This document shows positions 50,015 through 58,253 of a stretch of 64,000 nt of DNA, piece after piece. Positions within the stretch are counted from its first letter, which is position 1, and each line of letters begins with the position of its first letter. Below the pieces are notes generated by a model. It saw only the letters and a list, made by a program, of their open reading frames with translations. It had not been told where the DNA came from and ran no database searches. The stretch spans positions 1,674,001-1,738,000 of the forward strand of contig OY282430.1 of assembly GCA_958296025.1 (NCBI GenBank), written 5' to 3'. A program made the position numbers and the translations under genes. The DNA comes from an uncultured Pseudomonadales bacterium. GTDB taxonomy: Bacteria; Pseudomonadota; Gammaproteobacteria; Pseudomonadales; Azotimanducaceae.

Positions 50015-51157
50015 TCAGTTCGTCATGATGGTCACGCCGCTCAAGCCCGGTGCGCCGTAAACGTGGGTGTAGCCGGTCTTGGGGTTGTTCGGCACCTGCC
50101 GCTGCTCGGCTTCCCCGCGCAATTGCAGGCAGATCTCATACACCTGCCGCAGCCCGGAGGCGCCCACCGGCTCGCCGTTGGCCATGCAGCCGCCGTCGGT
50201 GTTGACCGGCAGCTTGCCGTCGATTTCCGTGTGTCCCTCGCGCAGCCACTTTTCTTGGTCGCCGTCCTCGCAGAAGCCGTTTTCCGCCATATGCATCAGC
50301 TCGGCGCCGGACTCGGTGTCTTGCAGCTGGGCCACGTCGATGTCCTCCGGCCCGGTCCCGGCCATCTCGAAGGCGGCGGCGGCGGCTTGGGCGGTAGGCG
50401 CAGGCGCCCGGTTCAGGGCCTGGGATTGGGAGAACACCTCAAAGGAGCCGAACTGCCGGGTCTTCACCGCCACGGCCTTCAGGAAAACCGGTTTGGAAGC
50501 GTATTGCTTGGCCTTGTCCGCCCGGCACAGCAGCATGGCGCAGGCACCCTCCGCCGGGGAGCAGAACATGTACTTGCGCAGCGGATGGCAGACCATCTGC
50601 GAGCTGGCCACGTCCTCATAGCTGAAGGGGATGCGCCGCCAGGCGTTGGGATTTTTGGCGCCGTTTTTGTAGTTCTTCACCGCCACCCGAACGAGCGCAT
50701 CCTCGCTGATGCCGTATTCGTGCATGTAGCGCTGGATTTTCATGCCGAAGAACTGCGGCGTCAGCGCCATGCCGATGTCCCCGTACCACTTGCCGAGGCC
50801 GCCGGCCTGGGGGTTGACGGTGAAGGCGCCCCGAGGGTGCTTGTCGAAGCCAACGGCCATGCCGATGTCGAACATGCCGGACTGAATGGCCATGTAGGCG
50901 GACTGCAAGGCGCTGCCGCCGGTGGCGCAGCCGTTCGACACGTTGATGAACTGCAGGCCCGTCAGCCCCAGTTTGGACACCATGGCGTCGGCGTTGCCGG
51001 CCGCCGAGGAGCCGCCGTAGGCGAACTCCATGTCCGTCCATTCCAGACCCGCGTCCTTCAATGCGCCGCGGGCGGCATGCACACCCTGCTCAAGGCCGCT
51101 GACGCCCTCCGTGCGGCCGAAGGGATGAATGCCGATGCCGATGATTGCCACATCCAC
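50015..51157 (-). CDS. SCP2-type thiolase (acetyl-CoA acetyltransferase/lipid-transfer type)
   Basis: 380 residues from ATG 51157. The nucleophilic cysteine is C77 in NVSNGCATGGSALQ; the second active-site block is VNTDGGCMANGEPVGASGLR and the third THVYGAPGLSG. This SCP-x thiolase group removes acetyl or propionyl-CoA from 3-oxoacyl-CoAs of branched or sterol-like chains. It is paired with a DUF35 protein directly upstream (start at 51619), a fixed partnership in many bacteria; the two usually form one complex. A methyltransferase follows. Confidence 0.92.
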   Translation of the reverse strand: MDVAIIGIGIHPFGRTEGVSGLEQGVHAARGALKDAGLEWTDMEFAYGGSSAAGNADAMVSKLGLTGLQFINVSNGCATGGSALQSAYMAIQSGMFDIGMAVGFDKHPRGAFTVNPQAGGLGKWYGDIGMALTPQFFGMKIQRYMHEYGISEDALVRVAVKNYKNGAKNPNAWRRIPFSYEDVASSQMVCHPLRKYMFCSPAEGACAMLLCRADKAKQYASKPVFLKAVAVKTRQFGSFEVFSQSQALNRAPAPTAQAAAAAFEMAGTGPEDIDVAQLQDTESGAELMHMAENGFCEDGDQEKWLREGHTEIDGKLPVNTDGGCMANGEPVGASGLRQVYEICLQLRGEAEQRQVPNNPKTGYTHVYGAPGLSGVTIMTN

Positions 51158-51178
51158 TGCTTTGCTCCTGTTCGGGTA

Positions 51179-51619
51179 TTAGGTTTCGTCCGCCGGCTGG
51201 AAGAAATAGGCGATGACATCCTTGCCGTCCCGCTCAACGTACTTCTCCACCACGAGCGCCATGTCCATGCCGATGCGCAGTTTGGCGGGGTCTTCGGTCT
51301 TCAGCCGCGCCTCCACCCGCACTTGGCCGGGCAACTCCACATAGCCGACGCCGAAGGGCTTGAAGGTCTCCGGCGTTTCCGGGCCTTCGTAGGGGGGGCG
51401 GTTGGGCAGGAAGCCTTGGATGGTCCAGGTCCATAGCTTGCCCCTGCGCTCCAGCTCGATGGTCTCGGTAGCCTCCCCGCAGCAGGCGGGGCAACCGCTT
51501 TGCGCCGGAAAGGTGACCACGCCGCAGTCCCGGCACTTGCTGCCGAGCAGGCGCGGATCGTTGGAAGGCCAAGTGAACAGGCCCTCCGCGATTGGAACCT
51601 GATTGGCGACGCTCGCCAT
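51179..51619 (-). CDS. DUF35/OB-fold zinc-ribbon protein, thiolase partner
   Basis: 146 residues from ATG 51619. The N-terminal rubredoxin-like zinc ribbon has C29, C32, C43 and C46 (KCRDCGVVTFPAQSGCPACC), followed by an OB-fold (GFLPNRPPYEGPETPETFKP to the end). DUF35 proteins bind acyl-CoA and form an essential subunit with SCP2-type thiolases, aldolases and hydratases. It ends 21 bases before the thiolase start, on the same strand, so the two are one operon. Confidence 0.92.
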   Translation of the reverse strand: MASVANQVPIAEGLFTWPSNDPRLLGSKCRDCGVVTFPAQSGCPACCGEATETIELERRGKLWTWTIQGFLPNRPPYEGPETPETFKPFGVGYVELPGQVRVEARLKTEDPAKLRIGMDMALVVEKYVERDGKDVIAYFFQPADET

Positions 51620-51705
51620 CTGTCTCCCCCTGAATGAAATGCCGGCTATGGTGACTGTTTTAACCGATTAGGCGACGCACTGGAAGCCCTTTGCGCCAAT
51701 TAGCC

Positions 51706-52318
51706 GCAAGTCGGCCAGCGGCTGCACCGCCGCATTTGCCGTGTGCTGGTGCTCACCCCGCCTTCCTGCGTCAGCAATGGCGGGAGGAGTTGTGGGAGAA
51801 GTTCGTCCTGCGCTTTGAGGTGGTGGACCTGCGGGGCGCGGAGCGCCTGCGCCGCAAGCTGGGCATGGACACCAACCCTTGGCGCTCCTTCAGCCACATC
51901 GTCGCCTCCATTACCTGCGGCAGCCGGACATTCTGGAGCAGTTCACCGCCGCCTGCCGAGTGCCGGAGGGCTCTCCGCATCTGCCCTGGGACCTGCTGAT
52001 TGTAGATGAATGCCACAACCTGATGCCTTCCCCCTTCGGTGAAGACAGCGAACTGTGGCGAATGCTGCGCCTCGTCGCGCCCCATTTCGAGTACCGCCTT
52101 TTCCTTTCCGCCACGCCGCACAACGGCCACACCCGCTCCTTCACCAGCCTTCTGGAGATGTTGTCCTCGGTGCGCTTCACCCACAACAGCGAGCTGACTC
52201 CCGCCATGCGCGGACCCATTGAAGACGTCGTGATTCGGCGGCTGAAACGGGACACCAACGCCAGCACCGCCGCGCCGCGCCCACCGGTGCGCTCCCTCTC
52301 TATGTCCGAAAGGTGGTG
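51706..52318 (+). pseudogene. Second DrmD-like helicase fragment (middle motor part)
   Basis: The three plus frames together read CRVLVLTP, QQWREELWEKFVLRFEVVDL, AERLRRKLGMDTNPWRSFSH, then YLRQPDILEQFTAACRVPEG, WDLLIVDECHNLMPSPFGED (helicase motif II, DECH) and EYRLFLSATPHNGHTRSFTS (motif III), ending RRLKRDTNAST. Two frameshifts (near 51765 and 51910) break it. It holds exactly the region absent from the DrmD-like remnant at 7.9-8.9 kb. The rest of the gene is missing at both ends. Confidence 0.75.
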
Positions 52319-52390
52319 ATCCCCTACACATCTGCAAGTAACACGGACATTGTGATACGCTGGCCCGAAGCGCACTACGAGGGTAGGACG

Positions 52391-52624
52391 ATGACCCTTG
52401 AACAAGCCGTGTGGGTGGACCCGGGGCGCATGAGCGGCGCACCATGTTTCCGAGGCAGCCGCCTGCCGGTACAGCAATTGTTCGACTGGCTCGCAGATGG
52501 TGTGTCGCTGGACGAGTTCATTGAGGACTTCCAGATTGACAGGGCCGCCGCGGAGGCAGTCTTGTGCGCGGCTGGTGCCGAGCTTTGCCGCCTGACGGCG
52601 CTAAGCGTGTGGCCCGCGGAGTGA
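52391..52624 (+). CDS. DUF433 antitoxin
   Basis: 77 residues from ATG 52391. The pattern VWVDPGRMSGAPCFRGSRLP then VQQLFDWLADGVSLDEFIED is DUF433, a winged-helix-type antitoxin normally paired with a DUF5615 PIN-like toxin. It overlaps the start of a truncated DUF5615 gene by GTGA (52621-52624). The antitoxin appears complete, but its partner is not. Confidence 0.85.
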   Translation: MTLEQAVWVDPGRMSGAPCFRGSRLPVQQLFDWLADGVSLDEFIEDFQIDRAAAEAVLCAAGAELCRLTALSVWPAE

Positions 52625-52740
52625 GAGTTCTGCTCGACGTCGGCATTTCGCCGCGCCTGCGATCAGATCTTGCGGATGCCTTGGGTGGAGCAGTTGTTGA
52701 GAGCGCAACATTTCGAGGCTGGCGCGCGCTCCGAGCAGCC
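52621..52740 (+). pseudogene. DUF5615 PIN-like toxin, truncated
   Basis: From GTG 52621: VRVLLDVGISPRLRSDLADA then LGGAVVESATFRGWRAL, the N-terminus of a DUF5615 toxin (family start MRVLLDxxLPxxL). After about 40 residues the sequence becomes the antisense of a DUF1643 gene, and homology stops. Intact members are about 110-120 residues, so the toxin is broken. Confidence 0.75.
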
Positions 52741-53082
52741 ATCCACCGCATCGCCAGCGCAATCCGAGAAACACCGGCTGGTGCCGACCAACTTGTTGTG
52801 ACCCGTTCCGATGGAGATGGGCATTATTAGTGGCGCGACTTCGGGCTTGGTCGCCCGCAGCGCGAAGAGATTGACGACGGTGAGCTCCCGGTAGCCCCAC
52901 TCCCGCCCGAAGGCCATGCAGCGCCGCACCGTGGGGTCGCTGTTCACCGCATCGGCGGTGGAAGGGTTCAGCATCACAAACACCAACCCCTCGCGGCCAT
53001 CGCTCGCCAAGTCGCGGTGCAGCCAATAGCGAAAACGCAGGCCGCCCATCTCGTCTTCCATTGGCGCGGTGTCGCAGATCAT
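52663..53082 (-). pseudogene. DUF1643 protein, C-terminally truncated
   Basis: From ATG 53082 (or 53061): LRFRYWLHRDLASDGREGLV, then FVMLNPSTADAVNSDPTVRR and GREWGYRELTVVNLFALRAT. This is the DUF1643 core (MLNPSTADxxxxDPTxRRC...GxxxVxNLFAxRAT). After about residue 90 the family pattern is lost (GTSRCFSDCAGDAVDGCSER instead of a WGxxG ending), and the frame overlaps the DUF5615 remnant on the other strand. Both were cut by the same rearrangement. Confidence 0.7.
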
Positions 53083-53273
53083 GGCGGGAATGGTACAGGA
53101 AACTCAGCGTCTTGGATCGGTTAATGTCCAATAACGCAATCCTTATAGGGATTTGCAATAGGTAGGCCGTGCATAAAGGTCTTAGCCATCCTGCTCCGAT
53201 GACGCCACGCAGGTGCCCTGAGCCGGCCCCCTGCTCAAGCGCAGGCCGCCAATGTTTGCGCCTGCGGGGCGGA

Positions 53274-54152
53274 TTAGACCTCCATGGGCCTGAGCAACTT
53301 GGGCCATTGCTCCATGCTTGCGGCCATGTGCTCGCCGATTTCATCTACCGTAAAGGGTGCCGCTGTCGGGTCCCCTTGGGCGATTTCGGTCACCTGCCAG
53401 GACAGCAGGGTGACTCGGTTGCCGCCGGCGCAGAACTGGCGGCCGGTGACCTTGGCGGCGTCGTCGGTGCAAAGCCAGATCACCACCGGGGAGACCTTGT
53501 CCGGTGCTAGGCGCTCTTCGACGCTCTCTGGCATGATGTCTTCGGTCAAACGGGACCAAGCCGCCGGTGCCAGGGTGTTGACGGTGATGCCGTACTTCAC
53601 TCCCTCCAGCGCCAGCACCCTGGTCAACCCGGCGATGCCGGCCTTGGCGGCGCCATAGTTGGTCTGGCCGAAGTTGCCAATCAGCCCGGAGGTGGAGCTG
53701 GTGTTGATGATGCGTCCGCCAGACCCTTGCGCCAGCATCTGATCCCAGGCCGCCTTGGCCACGAGATAGGTGCCGCGCAGATGCACATCGACCACGATAT
53801 CCCACATCTCATCGGTCATGTTCTTGAAGGACTTGTCGCGCAGGATGCCGGCGTTGTTGATGCAGATGTCGATCTTGCCGAAGTTATCGACGCAGGCCTG
53901 CACCATGGCCTTGGCGGCGGTTTCGTCGGTGACGGAGCCGTAGTCCGCCGCGGCTTGCCCGCCGGCGGCCTTGATTTCCGCCACCACGGAGTCCGCCATC
54001 GCCGCAGCGCCATCGCCGCTGCCGTCCCGGGCGCCGCCCAAGTCGTTCACCACCACGGCGGCCCCCTCCTGCGCCAGCAGCAGGGCGTGAGTGCGCCCCA
54101 AGCCGCCGCCGGCCCCGGTCACCAAGGCCACCTTTCCGTCCAATTTGCCCAT
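53274..54152 (-). CDS. SDR oxidoreductase, peroxisomal multifunctional enzyme type 2-like
   Basis: 292 residues from ATG 54152, with GGGAG 8 bases upstream. NAD-binding TGAGGGLG is at 12-19, the catalytic residues are S152/S153, Y166 and K170 (NYGAAKAGIAG), and VVNDLGGARDGSGDGAAAMA is the hallmark of the 3-hydroxyacyl-CoA dehydrogenase domain of HSD17B4-like enzymes. It likely oxidises a 3-hydroxyacyl-CoA in side-chain or sterol-type beta-oxidation, matching the nearby thiolase/DUF35 pair. Confidence 0.9.
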   Translation of the reverse strand: MGKLDGKVALVTGAGGGLGRTHALLLAQEGAAVVVNDLGGARDGSGDGAAAMADSVVAEIKAAGGQAAADYGSVTDETAAKAMVQACVDNFGKIDICINNAGILRDKSFKNMTDEMWDIVVDVHLRGTYLVAKAAWDQMLAQGSGGRIINTSSTSGLIGNFGQTNYGAAKAGIAGLTRVLALEGVKYGITVNTLAPAAWSRLTEDIMPESVEERLAPDKVSPVVIWLCTDDAAKVTGRQFCAGGNRVTLLSWQVTEIAQGDPTAAPFTVDEIGEHMAASMEQWPKLLRPMEV

Positions 54153-54264
54153 GAATCGTCTCCCGTTGGGTGCAAGGGACGCCATTCTATTGCGGTAGGG
54201 GATGGATGGCTACGCCATTGCCGCCGTTCCTTGCCAGCGTCCAGCGTTCAGGTGTGGCCAGCGG

Positions 54265-56601
54265 TCAAGCAGCGGCGCCCTCGGCCGCCGATGCTGGCGC
54301 GGCGGTGGGCGGAACGGGCGGCATTGGAGGAGGCTCGAGGTTCGGCTTCCAGAAGCGCAGCGTCAGGGAGTTGGCGATCACGCTGAGGCTGGACAAGGCC
54401 ATGGCCGCGGCGGCTAAGGAGGGGGTAAGGTAGCCAAGGGCCGCCAAGGGCAGGGCGACGACGTTGTAGGCGAAGGCCCAGAACAGGTTTTGCTTGATTT
54501 TGCGGAACGTGCGGCGGCTGGCGTCGATGGCGGTGGCCACTAGGCGGGGGTCCGGTCGCATCAGCGTGATGGCGGCGGTTTCCATGGCGGCATCGACGCC
54601 GGTGCTGAGGGCGATGCCGACATCCGCTTGGGCCAGCGCCGGGGCGTCGTTGAGGCCGTCACCCACCATGCCCACCTTGGCCCCTTGGTTCGCCAGCTGG
54701 GCGATGATGGCCGTCTTGTCTTCCGGGCGGGCTTCGCCGCGGACGTCGTCGATGCCCAACTCCTTGCCGATGCGCCGCGCCACCGCATTGGCGTCGCCGG
54801 AAACCAAGAGGGTTTTGAGTTGCAGCCGCTTAAGCTCATCCACTGCGGCCTTGGCGGTTGGGCGCAGCTGGTCCACCAGTTCAAAGCGGGCCAGCAAGGC
54901 ATCGCCGGCTTCTCGCCTTGCGCCGAGCCACACTTCGGCGGCGCCGCGGCGCGGCTTTTGCGGCGGCGTCACCAAGCCGTCTTGTTGAGAAAGCCCAGCG
55001 TTGTCGGGCAAGCCGCCGAGTTCCCCAGACGGCATGGCCGAGCCTTCTTGCCGAAACAGCCGGTCATTGCCCAGCAAGTAGTGGACGCCCCGCACCTCGC
55101 CTTCAATGCCGCGGGAGACGCGGCTTTTGAAGTTCACCACCTCGGCCAGCTGCAGCCCCTGCTGCGCGGCCGCCTCCCGAAACGCCGAGGCGATGGGGTG
55201 TTCGCTGCCTTGCTGCAAGGTGGCGGCGACGGCAAGCACCTCTTCCGCGCTGCGCTCCGCCAGCAAATCGATGTGCGCAACTGTCGGCTTGCCCTCGGTG
55301 AGGGTGCCGGTCTTGTCGAAGATCACATGGGAAAGGCGGTGGGCGTGCTCCAAGCTGGCGGTGTCCTTGAACAGGATGCCGGCGCGGACGGCGGCGCCGG
55401 TGCCGGTCATGATGGCGGTGGGGGTCGCCAAGCCCAGGGCGCAGGGGCAGGCGATCACCAGCGTGGCGGCGGCGTTGACGATGGCGGTTTCCAGGCCGCC
55501 GTCGGCGAACAGCCAAGTGGAGAGGAAGGTGACCGCGGCCAAGGCGATCACGGCCGGCACGAAGACGGCGCTCACCCGGTCCACCAGCCGCTGCACGGCT
55601 GGCTTGCCGGCTTGGGCGTTCTCGACCATGCGGATCATCTTGGCCAGGGTGGAGTCCGCGCCGACGGCGCGGGTTTCGATGTCGATGAAGCCGTCCAGGT
55701 TGATGGCGCCGGCGGTCACCAAGTCCCCCGGCGCCTTGGCGACCGGATTGCTCTCGCCGCTGATGAGGGCTTCGTCCATAGCGGCTTCACCGCGCAGGAT
55801 GATCCCATCGACGGCCACCCGGTCACCGGGCCGGCAGACCACCAAGTCGCCCGGCCTAAGCCCTTGGCAGGGACGCTGCTCCGTGCCGCCGTTCGGCAGC
55901 CGCACCAGTGCGGTGTCCGGCTGCAGGGCCAGCAATTCCTGAACGGCCGCCGTCGCGCCGCGCTTGGCGCGGGCCTCCAAGTGCTTGCCCACCAAGACTA
56001 GGGTGATGATGACCGCCGATGCCTCAAAGTAGAGCTGGCCTTGGGCGGCTGCGCCGAGTGCGAGCAGCAGATAAAGGCTGTAGGCGAAGGCGGCGGTGGT
56101 GCCCAAGGCCACCAGCACGTCCATGTTGGCCCAGCCGCCGTGCAAGGCGTTGACCGCCCCCCGGTAGAAGCGCCAACCTAGCCCGAACTGCAAGGGCAGC
56201 GCCAACGCCAGCTCCGCCCAAGGCGGTAGATGCAGGCCCCGGCCGGCGTCGCCCAAGCCGAACGTGATGGCCATCTGCGCCAGGAAGGGCGCCGTCAGAA
56301 CCGCCGCCGCCAGGATGGCCCGCCGCTCACGCACGGCCTGCCGTTGGGCGCGTTCAGCCTGCTTAACTTGGTCGGATTCGTGGTGCGCTTGGTAACCGCA
56401 GCGCTGCACCACGGCGATGATGGATTGCAGATCGGTCTGCGCCGGATCGATATGCACAAGCGCCTGTTCGACAGCGAAGTTGACCGCCGCCTCGGTCACG
56501 CCATCGGTGTGGACAAGCGCTCGCTGCACGCGGGCCGCGCAGGCGCTGCACGTCATGCCCTCAATGGCCAACTCGAATCGTTGCCGTTCCGTCGCAGCCA
56601 T
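54265..56601 (-). CDS. copA: Cu(I)-exporting P1B-type ATPase CopA
   Basis: 778 residues from ATG 56601. A single N-terminal metal-binding domain has GMTCSACA (C18, C21). The membrane part carries CPC in VIACPCALGLATP (about residue 385), the phosphorylation motif DKTGTLTEG (D429) and hinge MVGDGLNDAPALAQ (about 640). It pumps Cu(I) from cytoplasm to periplasm. A roughly 35-residue Pro/Gly-rich stretch in the nucleotide-binding domain (GSAMPSGELGGLPDNAGLSQ onward) is unusual and contains a 7-bp inverted repeat in DNA (54976-54982 and 55027-55033). Divergent from cusCBA; no regulator is seen. Confidence 0.93.
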   Translation of the reverse strand: MAATERQRFELAIEGMTCSACAARVQRALVHTDGVTEAAVNFAVEQALVHIDPAQTDLQSIIAVVQRCGYQAHHESDQVKQAERAQRQAVRERRAILAAAVLTAPFLAQMAITFGLGDAGRGLHLPPWAELALALPLQFGLGWRFYRGAVNALHGGWANMDVLVALGTTAAFAYSLYLLLALGAAAQGQLYFEASAVIITLVLVGKHLEARAKRGATAAVQELLALQPDTALVRLPNGGTEQRPCQGLRPGDLVVCRPGDRVAVDGIILRGEAAMDEALISGESNPVAKAPGDLVTAGAINLDGFIDIETRAVGADSTLAKMIRMVENAQAGKPAVQRLVDRVSAVFVPAVIALAAVTFLSTWLFADGGLETAIVNAAATLVIACPCALGLATPTAIMTGTGAAVRAGILFKDTASLEHAHRLSHVIFDKTGTLTEGKPTVAHIDLLAERSAEEVLAVAATLQQGSEHPIASAFREAAAQQGLQLAEVVNFKSRVSRGIEGEVRGVHYLLGNDRLFRQEGSAMPSGELGGLPDNAGLSQQDGLVTPPQKPRRGAAEVWLGARREAGDALLARFELVDQLRPTAKAAVDELKRLQLKTLLVSGDANAVARRIGKELGIDDVRGEARPEDKTAIIAQLANQGAKVGMVGDGLNDAPALAQADVGIALSTGVDAAMETAAITLMRPDPRLVATAIDASRRTFRKIKQNLFWAFAYNVVALPLAALGYLTPSLAAAAMALSSLSVIANSLTLRFWKPNLEPPPMPPVPPTAAPASAAEGAAA

Positions 56602-56918
56602 GAACCTTCGCCCGGATGTTTTCGAGTCCTCAGCCTGCCGACCACTAGGCCGCAACGGCCCCGTTCGTCGCAGCGCCGCCGGCAATTCCACCGCGTTGGC
56701 TGTTGGGCGGCGAATCATTCAGGCGGCTATTGCATTGGCGCCCACTTCAGCCCAAAGTGCGCCCAAGCGGAGTTTATGCCAGAAGTAGGGTGTCATTCAT
56801 GTTTGCGGCGCAGCGCGGATGGGCTTGGCGTTGGGCATCGTCCGCGCCCGTTGCGGAGAAGGAGCGCAGTGGAGTTGGGCGTTTTCCACTAGTGCGCCGT
56901 AAAGAACGGGGTTTCTCG
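56602..56918. other. Divergent region between copA and cusCBA
   Basis: 317 bases with no supported gene. No clear CueR-type palindrome with 19-base spacer was seen. Upstream parts of the cusC frame lie here but lack family resemblance. Confidence 0.5.
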
Positions 56919-58253
56919 GTGGCGACTAATTTGCGGGGGTTGGCGGCCGGCGGTCCGCGCCTCGCCGCCTCTGTCGGGGCTGGTTGCGTCTTGCTTGCCG
57001 CCTTGAGCGTCCATGCGCAGGCACCGCCCAACCCCTTGCCCTTGAGGTGGTGCCTGCAACGGGCGGAGGCGGCCAACCCCGATTTGGATGTGGCCCGGGC
57101 CGCCGCCGAAGCCGCCAACGAGCGCATTTATCCAGCCGGGGCGTTGCCGGACCCGCGCATTCGTTACGAACTCAGCAATGCGCCCATTGGCGACTTGGAC
57201 TTGGGTTCGACGCCCCAGTCCGGTCAGGGGTTCGGCCTGAACATTCGCCTGCCCTTTCCGGGGCTGCTGAAGAGCCGCCGCAAGGCCGCCAGCGCCATCG
57301 CCCTGGCCATGCAAGAGTCCGTGGGTGATGAAGCCCGGCGGGTGGCGGCGGCGGTGGAGTGGGCCTGGGTGGAGCTTGGCTTCGCCCAACGGGCTCTCGA
57401 GATCACCGAGGAGAGCATCGACCTGCTGCGTCAGTTCGCCAAGATCGCCGAAGCCAAGTACAAGGTGGGTGAGGGCTTGCAGCAGAGCGTCATGCACGCC
57501 CAGGCGGCGTTGACCGAGTTGTTGGAGGAGCGCCTGCAACGGCAGGCGGCGATTCGCAGCGCCGAAGCCCGTTTGGGTGCGCTGCTCGATCTGCCGGTGG
57601 ATCTGTCCTTGCCGCGCACCCTCGCCCTGCGTCAGCCGACGCCTCTGCCGGATGCGGCGGCCCTGGTCGAACGGCTGGAGGCCAGCAGCCCGCGTTTGCG
57701 CGCCTTAGCGGAACGCATTGAGGCGGCGGAGCATCGGAAACGGGCGGTGCGGTTGGAGGGATACCCGGACTTCGATGTCGGCGTCGGCTACCGGGTGCGC
57801 CGACAGGTGCCCGGAGACCCGGTGGAAGGGGACGACTTCGTCGGCGCCAGCGTGGTGGTGCGCCTGCCCTTGGACCGCCGTAAGCGGCGGGCACTGGTGG
57901 CCGAACAGGATGCGCTGGTGCGGCAAAGCAGAGCGCAGTACCGCAGGATGCGGACGGAACTGCGGGACGTCCTGATGCGGCGCTACGCCGATTTGGAGCA
58001 GGCCAACCGAACCATTGCCCTGCTGGAGGATGGCCTGCTGCCTCAGGCCCGCCAGGCATTGGATTCCAGCCGCGCCGCCTACGCCGTGAACAAGCTGAGC
58101 TTCCTCAGCCTGATCGACAGCCAGGTGCGGCTGCTCGACGCCCAGCTGCGCCTGCAGCGGGCCATCGCCGACCGACGCATCGCTTTTGCGGCCATTGAGG
58201 CCAGTGTGGGCGTATCGCTGCGCCCCGCCGCCGGGGTAAGCGATGGGGGCTAA
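56919..58253 (+). CDS. cusC: CusC/TolC-type outer-membrane efflux protein
   Basis: About 444 residues from GTG 56919 (VATNLRGLAAGGPRLAASVG), which supplies a plausible signal peptide (LAASVGAGCVLLAALSVHAQ); the frame is open upstream to 56703. The TolC fold shows as paired helical/strand repeats: CLQRAEAANPDLDVARAAAE, ALEITEESIDLLRQFAKIAE, GDDFVGASVVVRLPLDRRKR, and LLPQARQALDSSRAAYAVNK. It forms the outer-membrane channel for CusA/CusB. Its stop is overlapped by the CusB gene start. Confidence 0.88.
   Translation: MATNLRGLAAGGPRLAASVGAGCVLLAALSVHAQAPPNPLPLRWCLQRAEAANPDLDVARAAAEAANERIYPAGALPDPRIRYELSNAPIGDLDLGSTPQSGQGFGLNIRLPFPGLLKSRRKAASAIALAMQESVGDEARRVAAAVEWAWVELGFAQRALEITEESIDLLRQFAKIAEAKYKVGEGLQQSVMHAQAALTELLEERLQRQAAIRSAEARLGALLDLPVDLSLPRTLALRQPTPLPDAAALVERLEASSPRLRALAERIEAAEHRKRAVRLEGYPDFDVGVGYRVRRQVPGDPVEGDDFVGASVVVRLPLDRRKRRALVAEQDALVRQSRAQYRRMRTELRDVLMRRYADLEQANRTIALLEDGLLPQARQALDSSRAAYAVNKLSFLSLIDSQVRLLDAQLRLQRAIADRRIAFAAIEASVGVSLRPAAGVSDGG

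Noticed and set aside
49868-51436. 522-residue forward frame opposite the thiolase
   Set aside because: Shadow frame (His/Gly/Arg-rich); thiolase motifs on the other strand are complete.
54628-56001. 457-residue forward frame opposite copA
   Set aside because: Shadow of copA; no motif.
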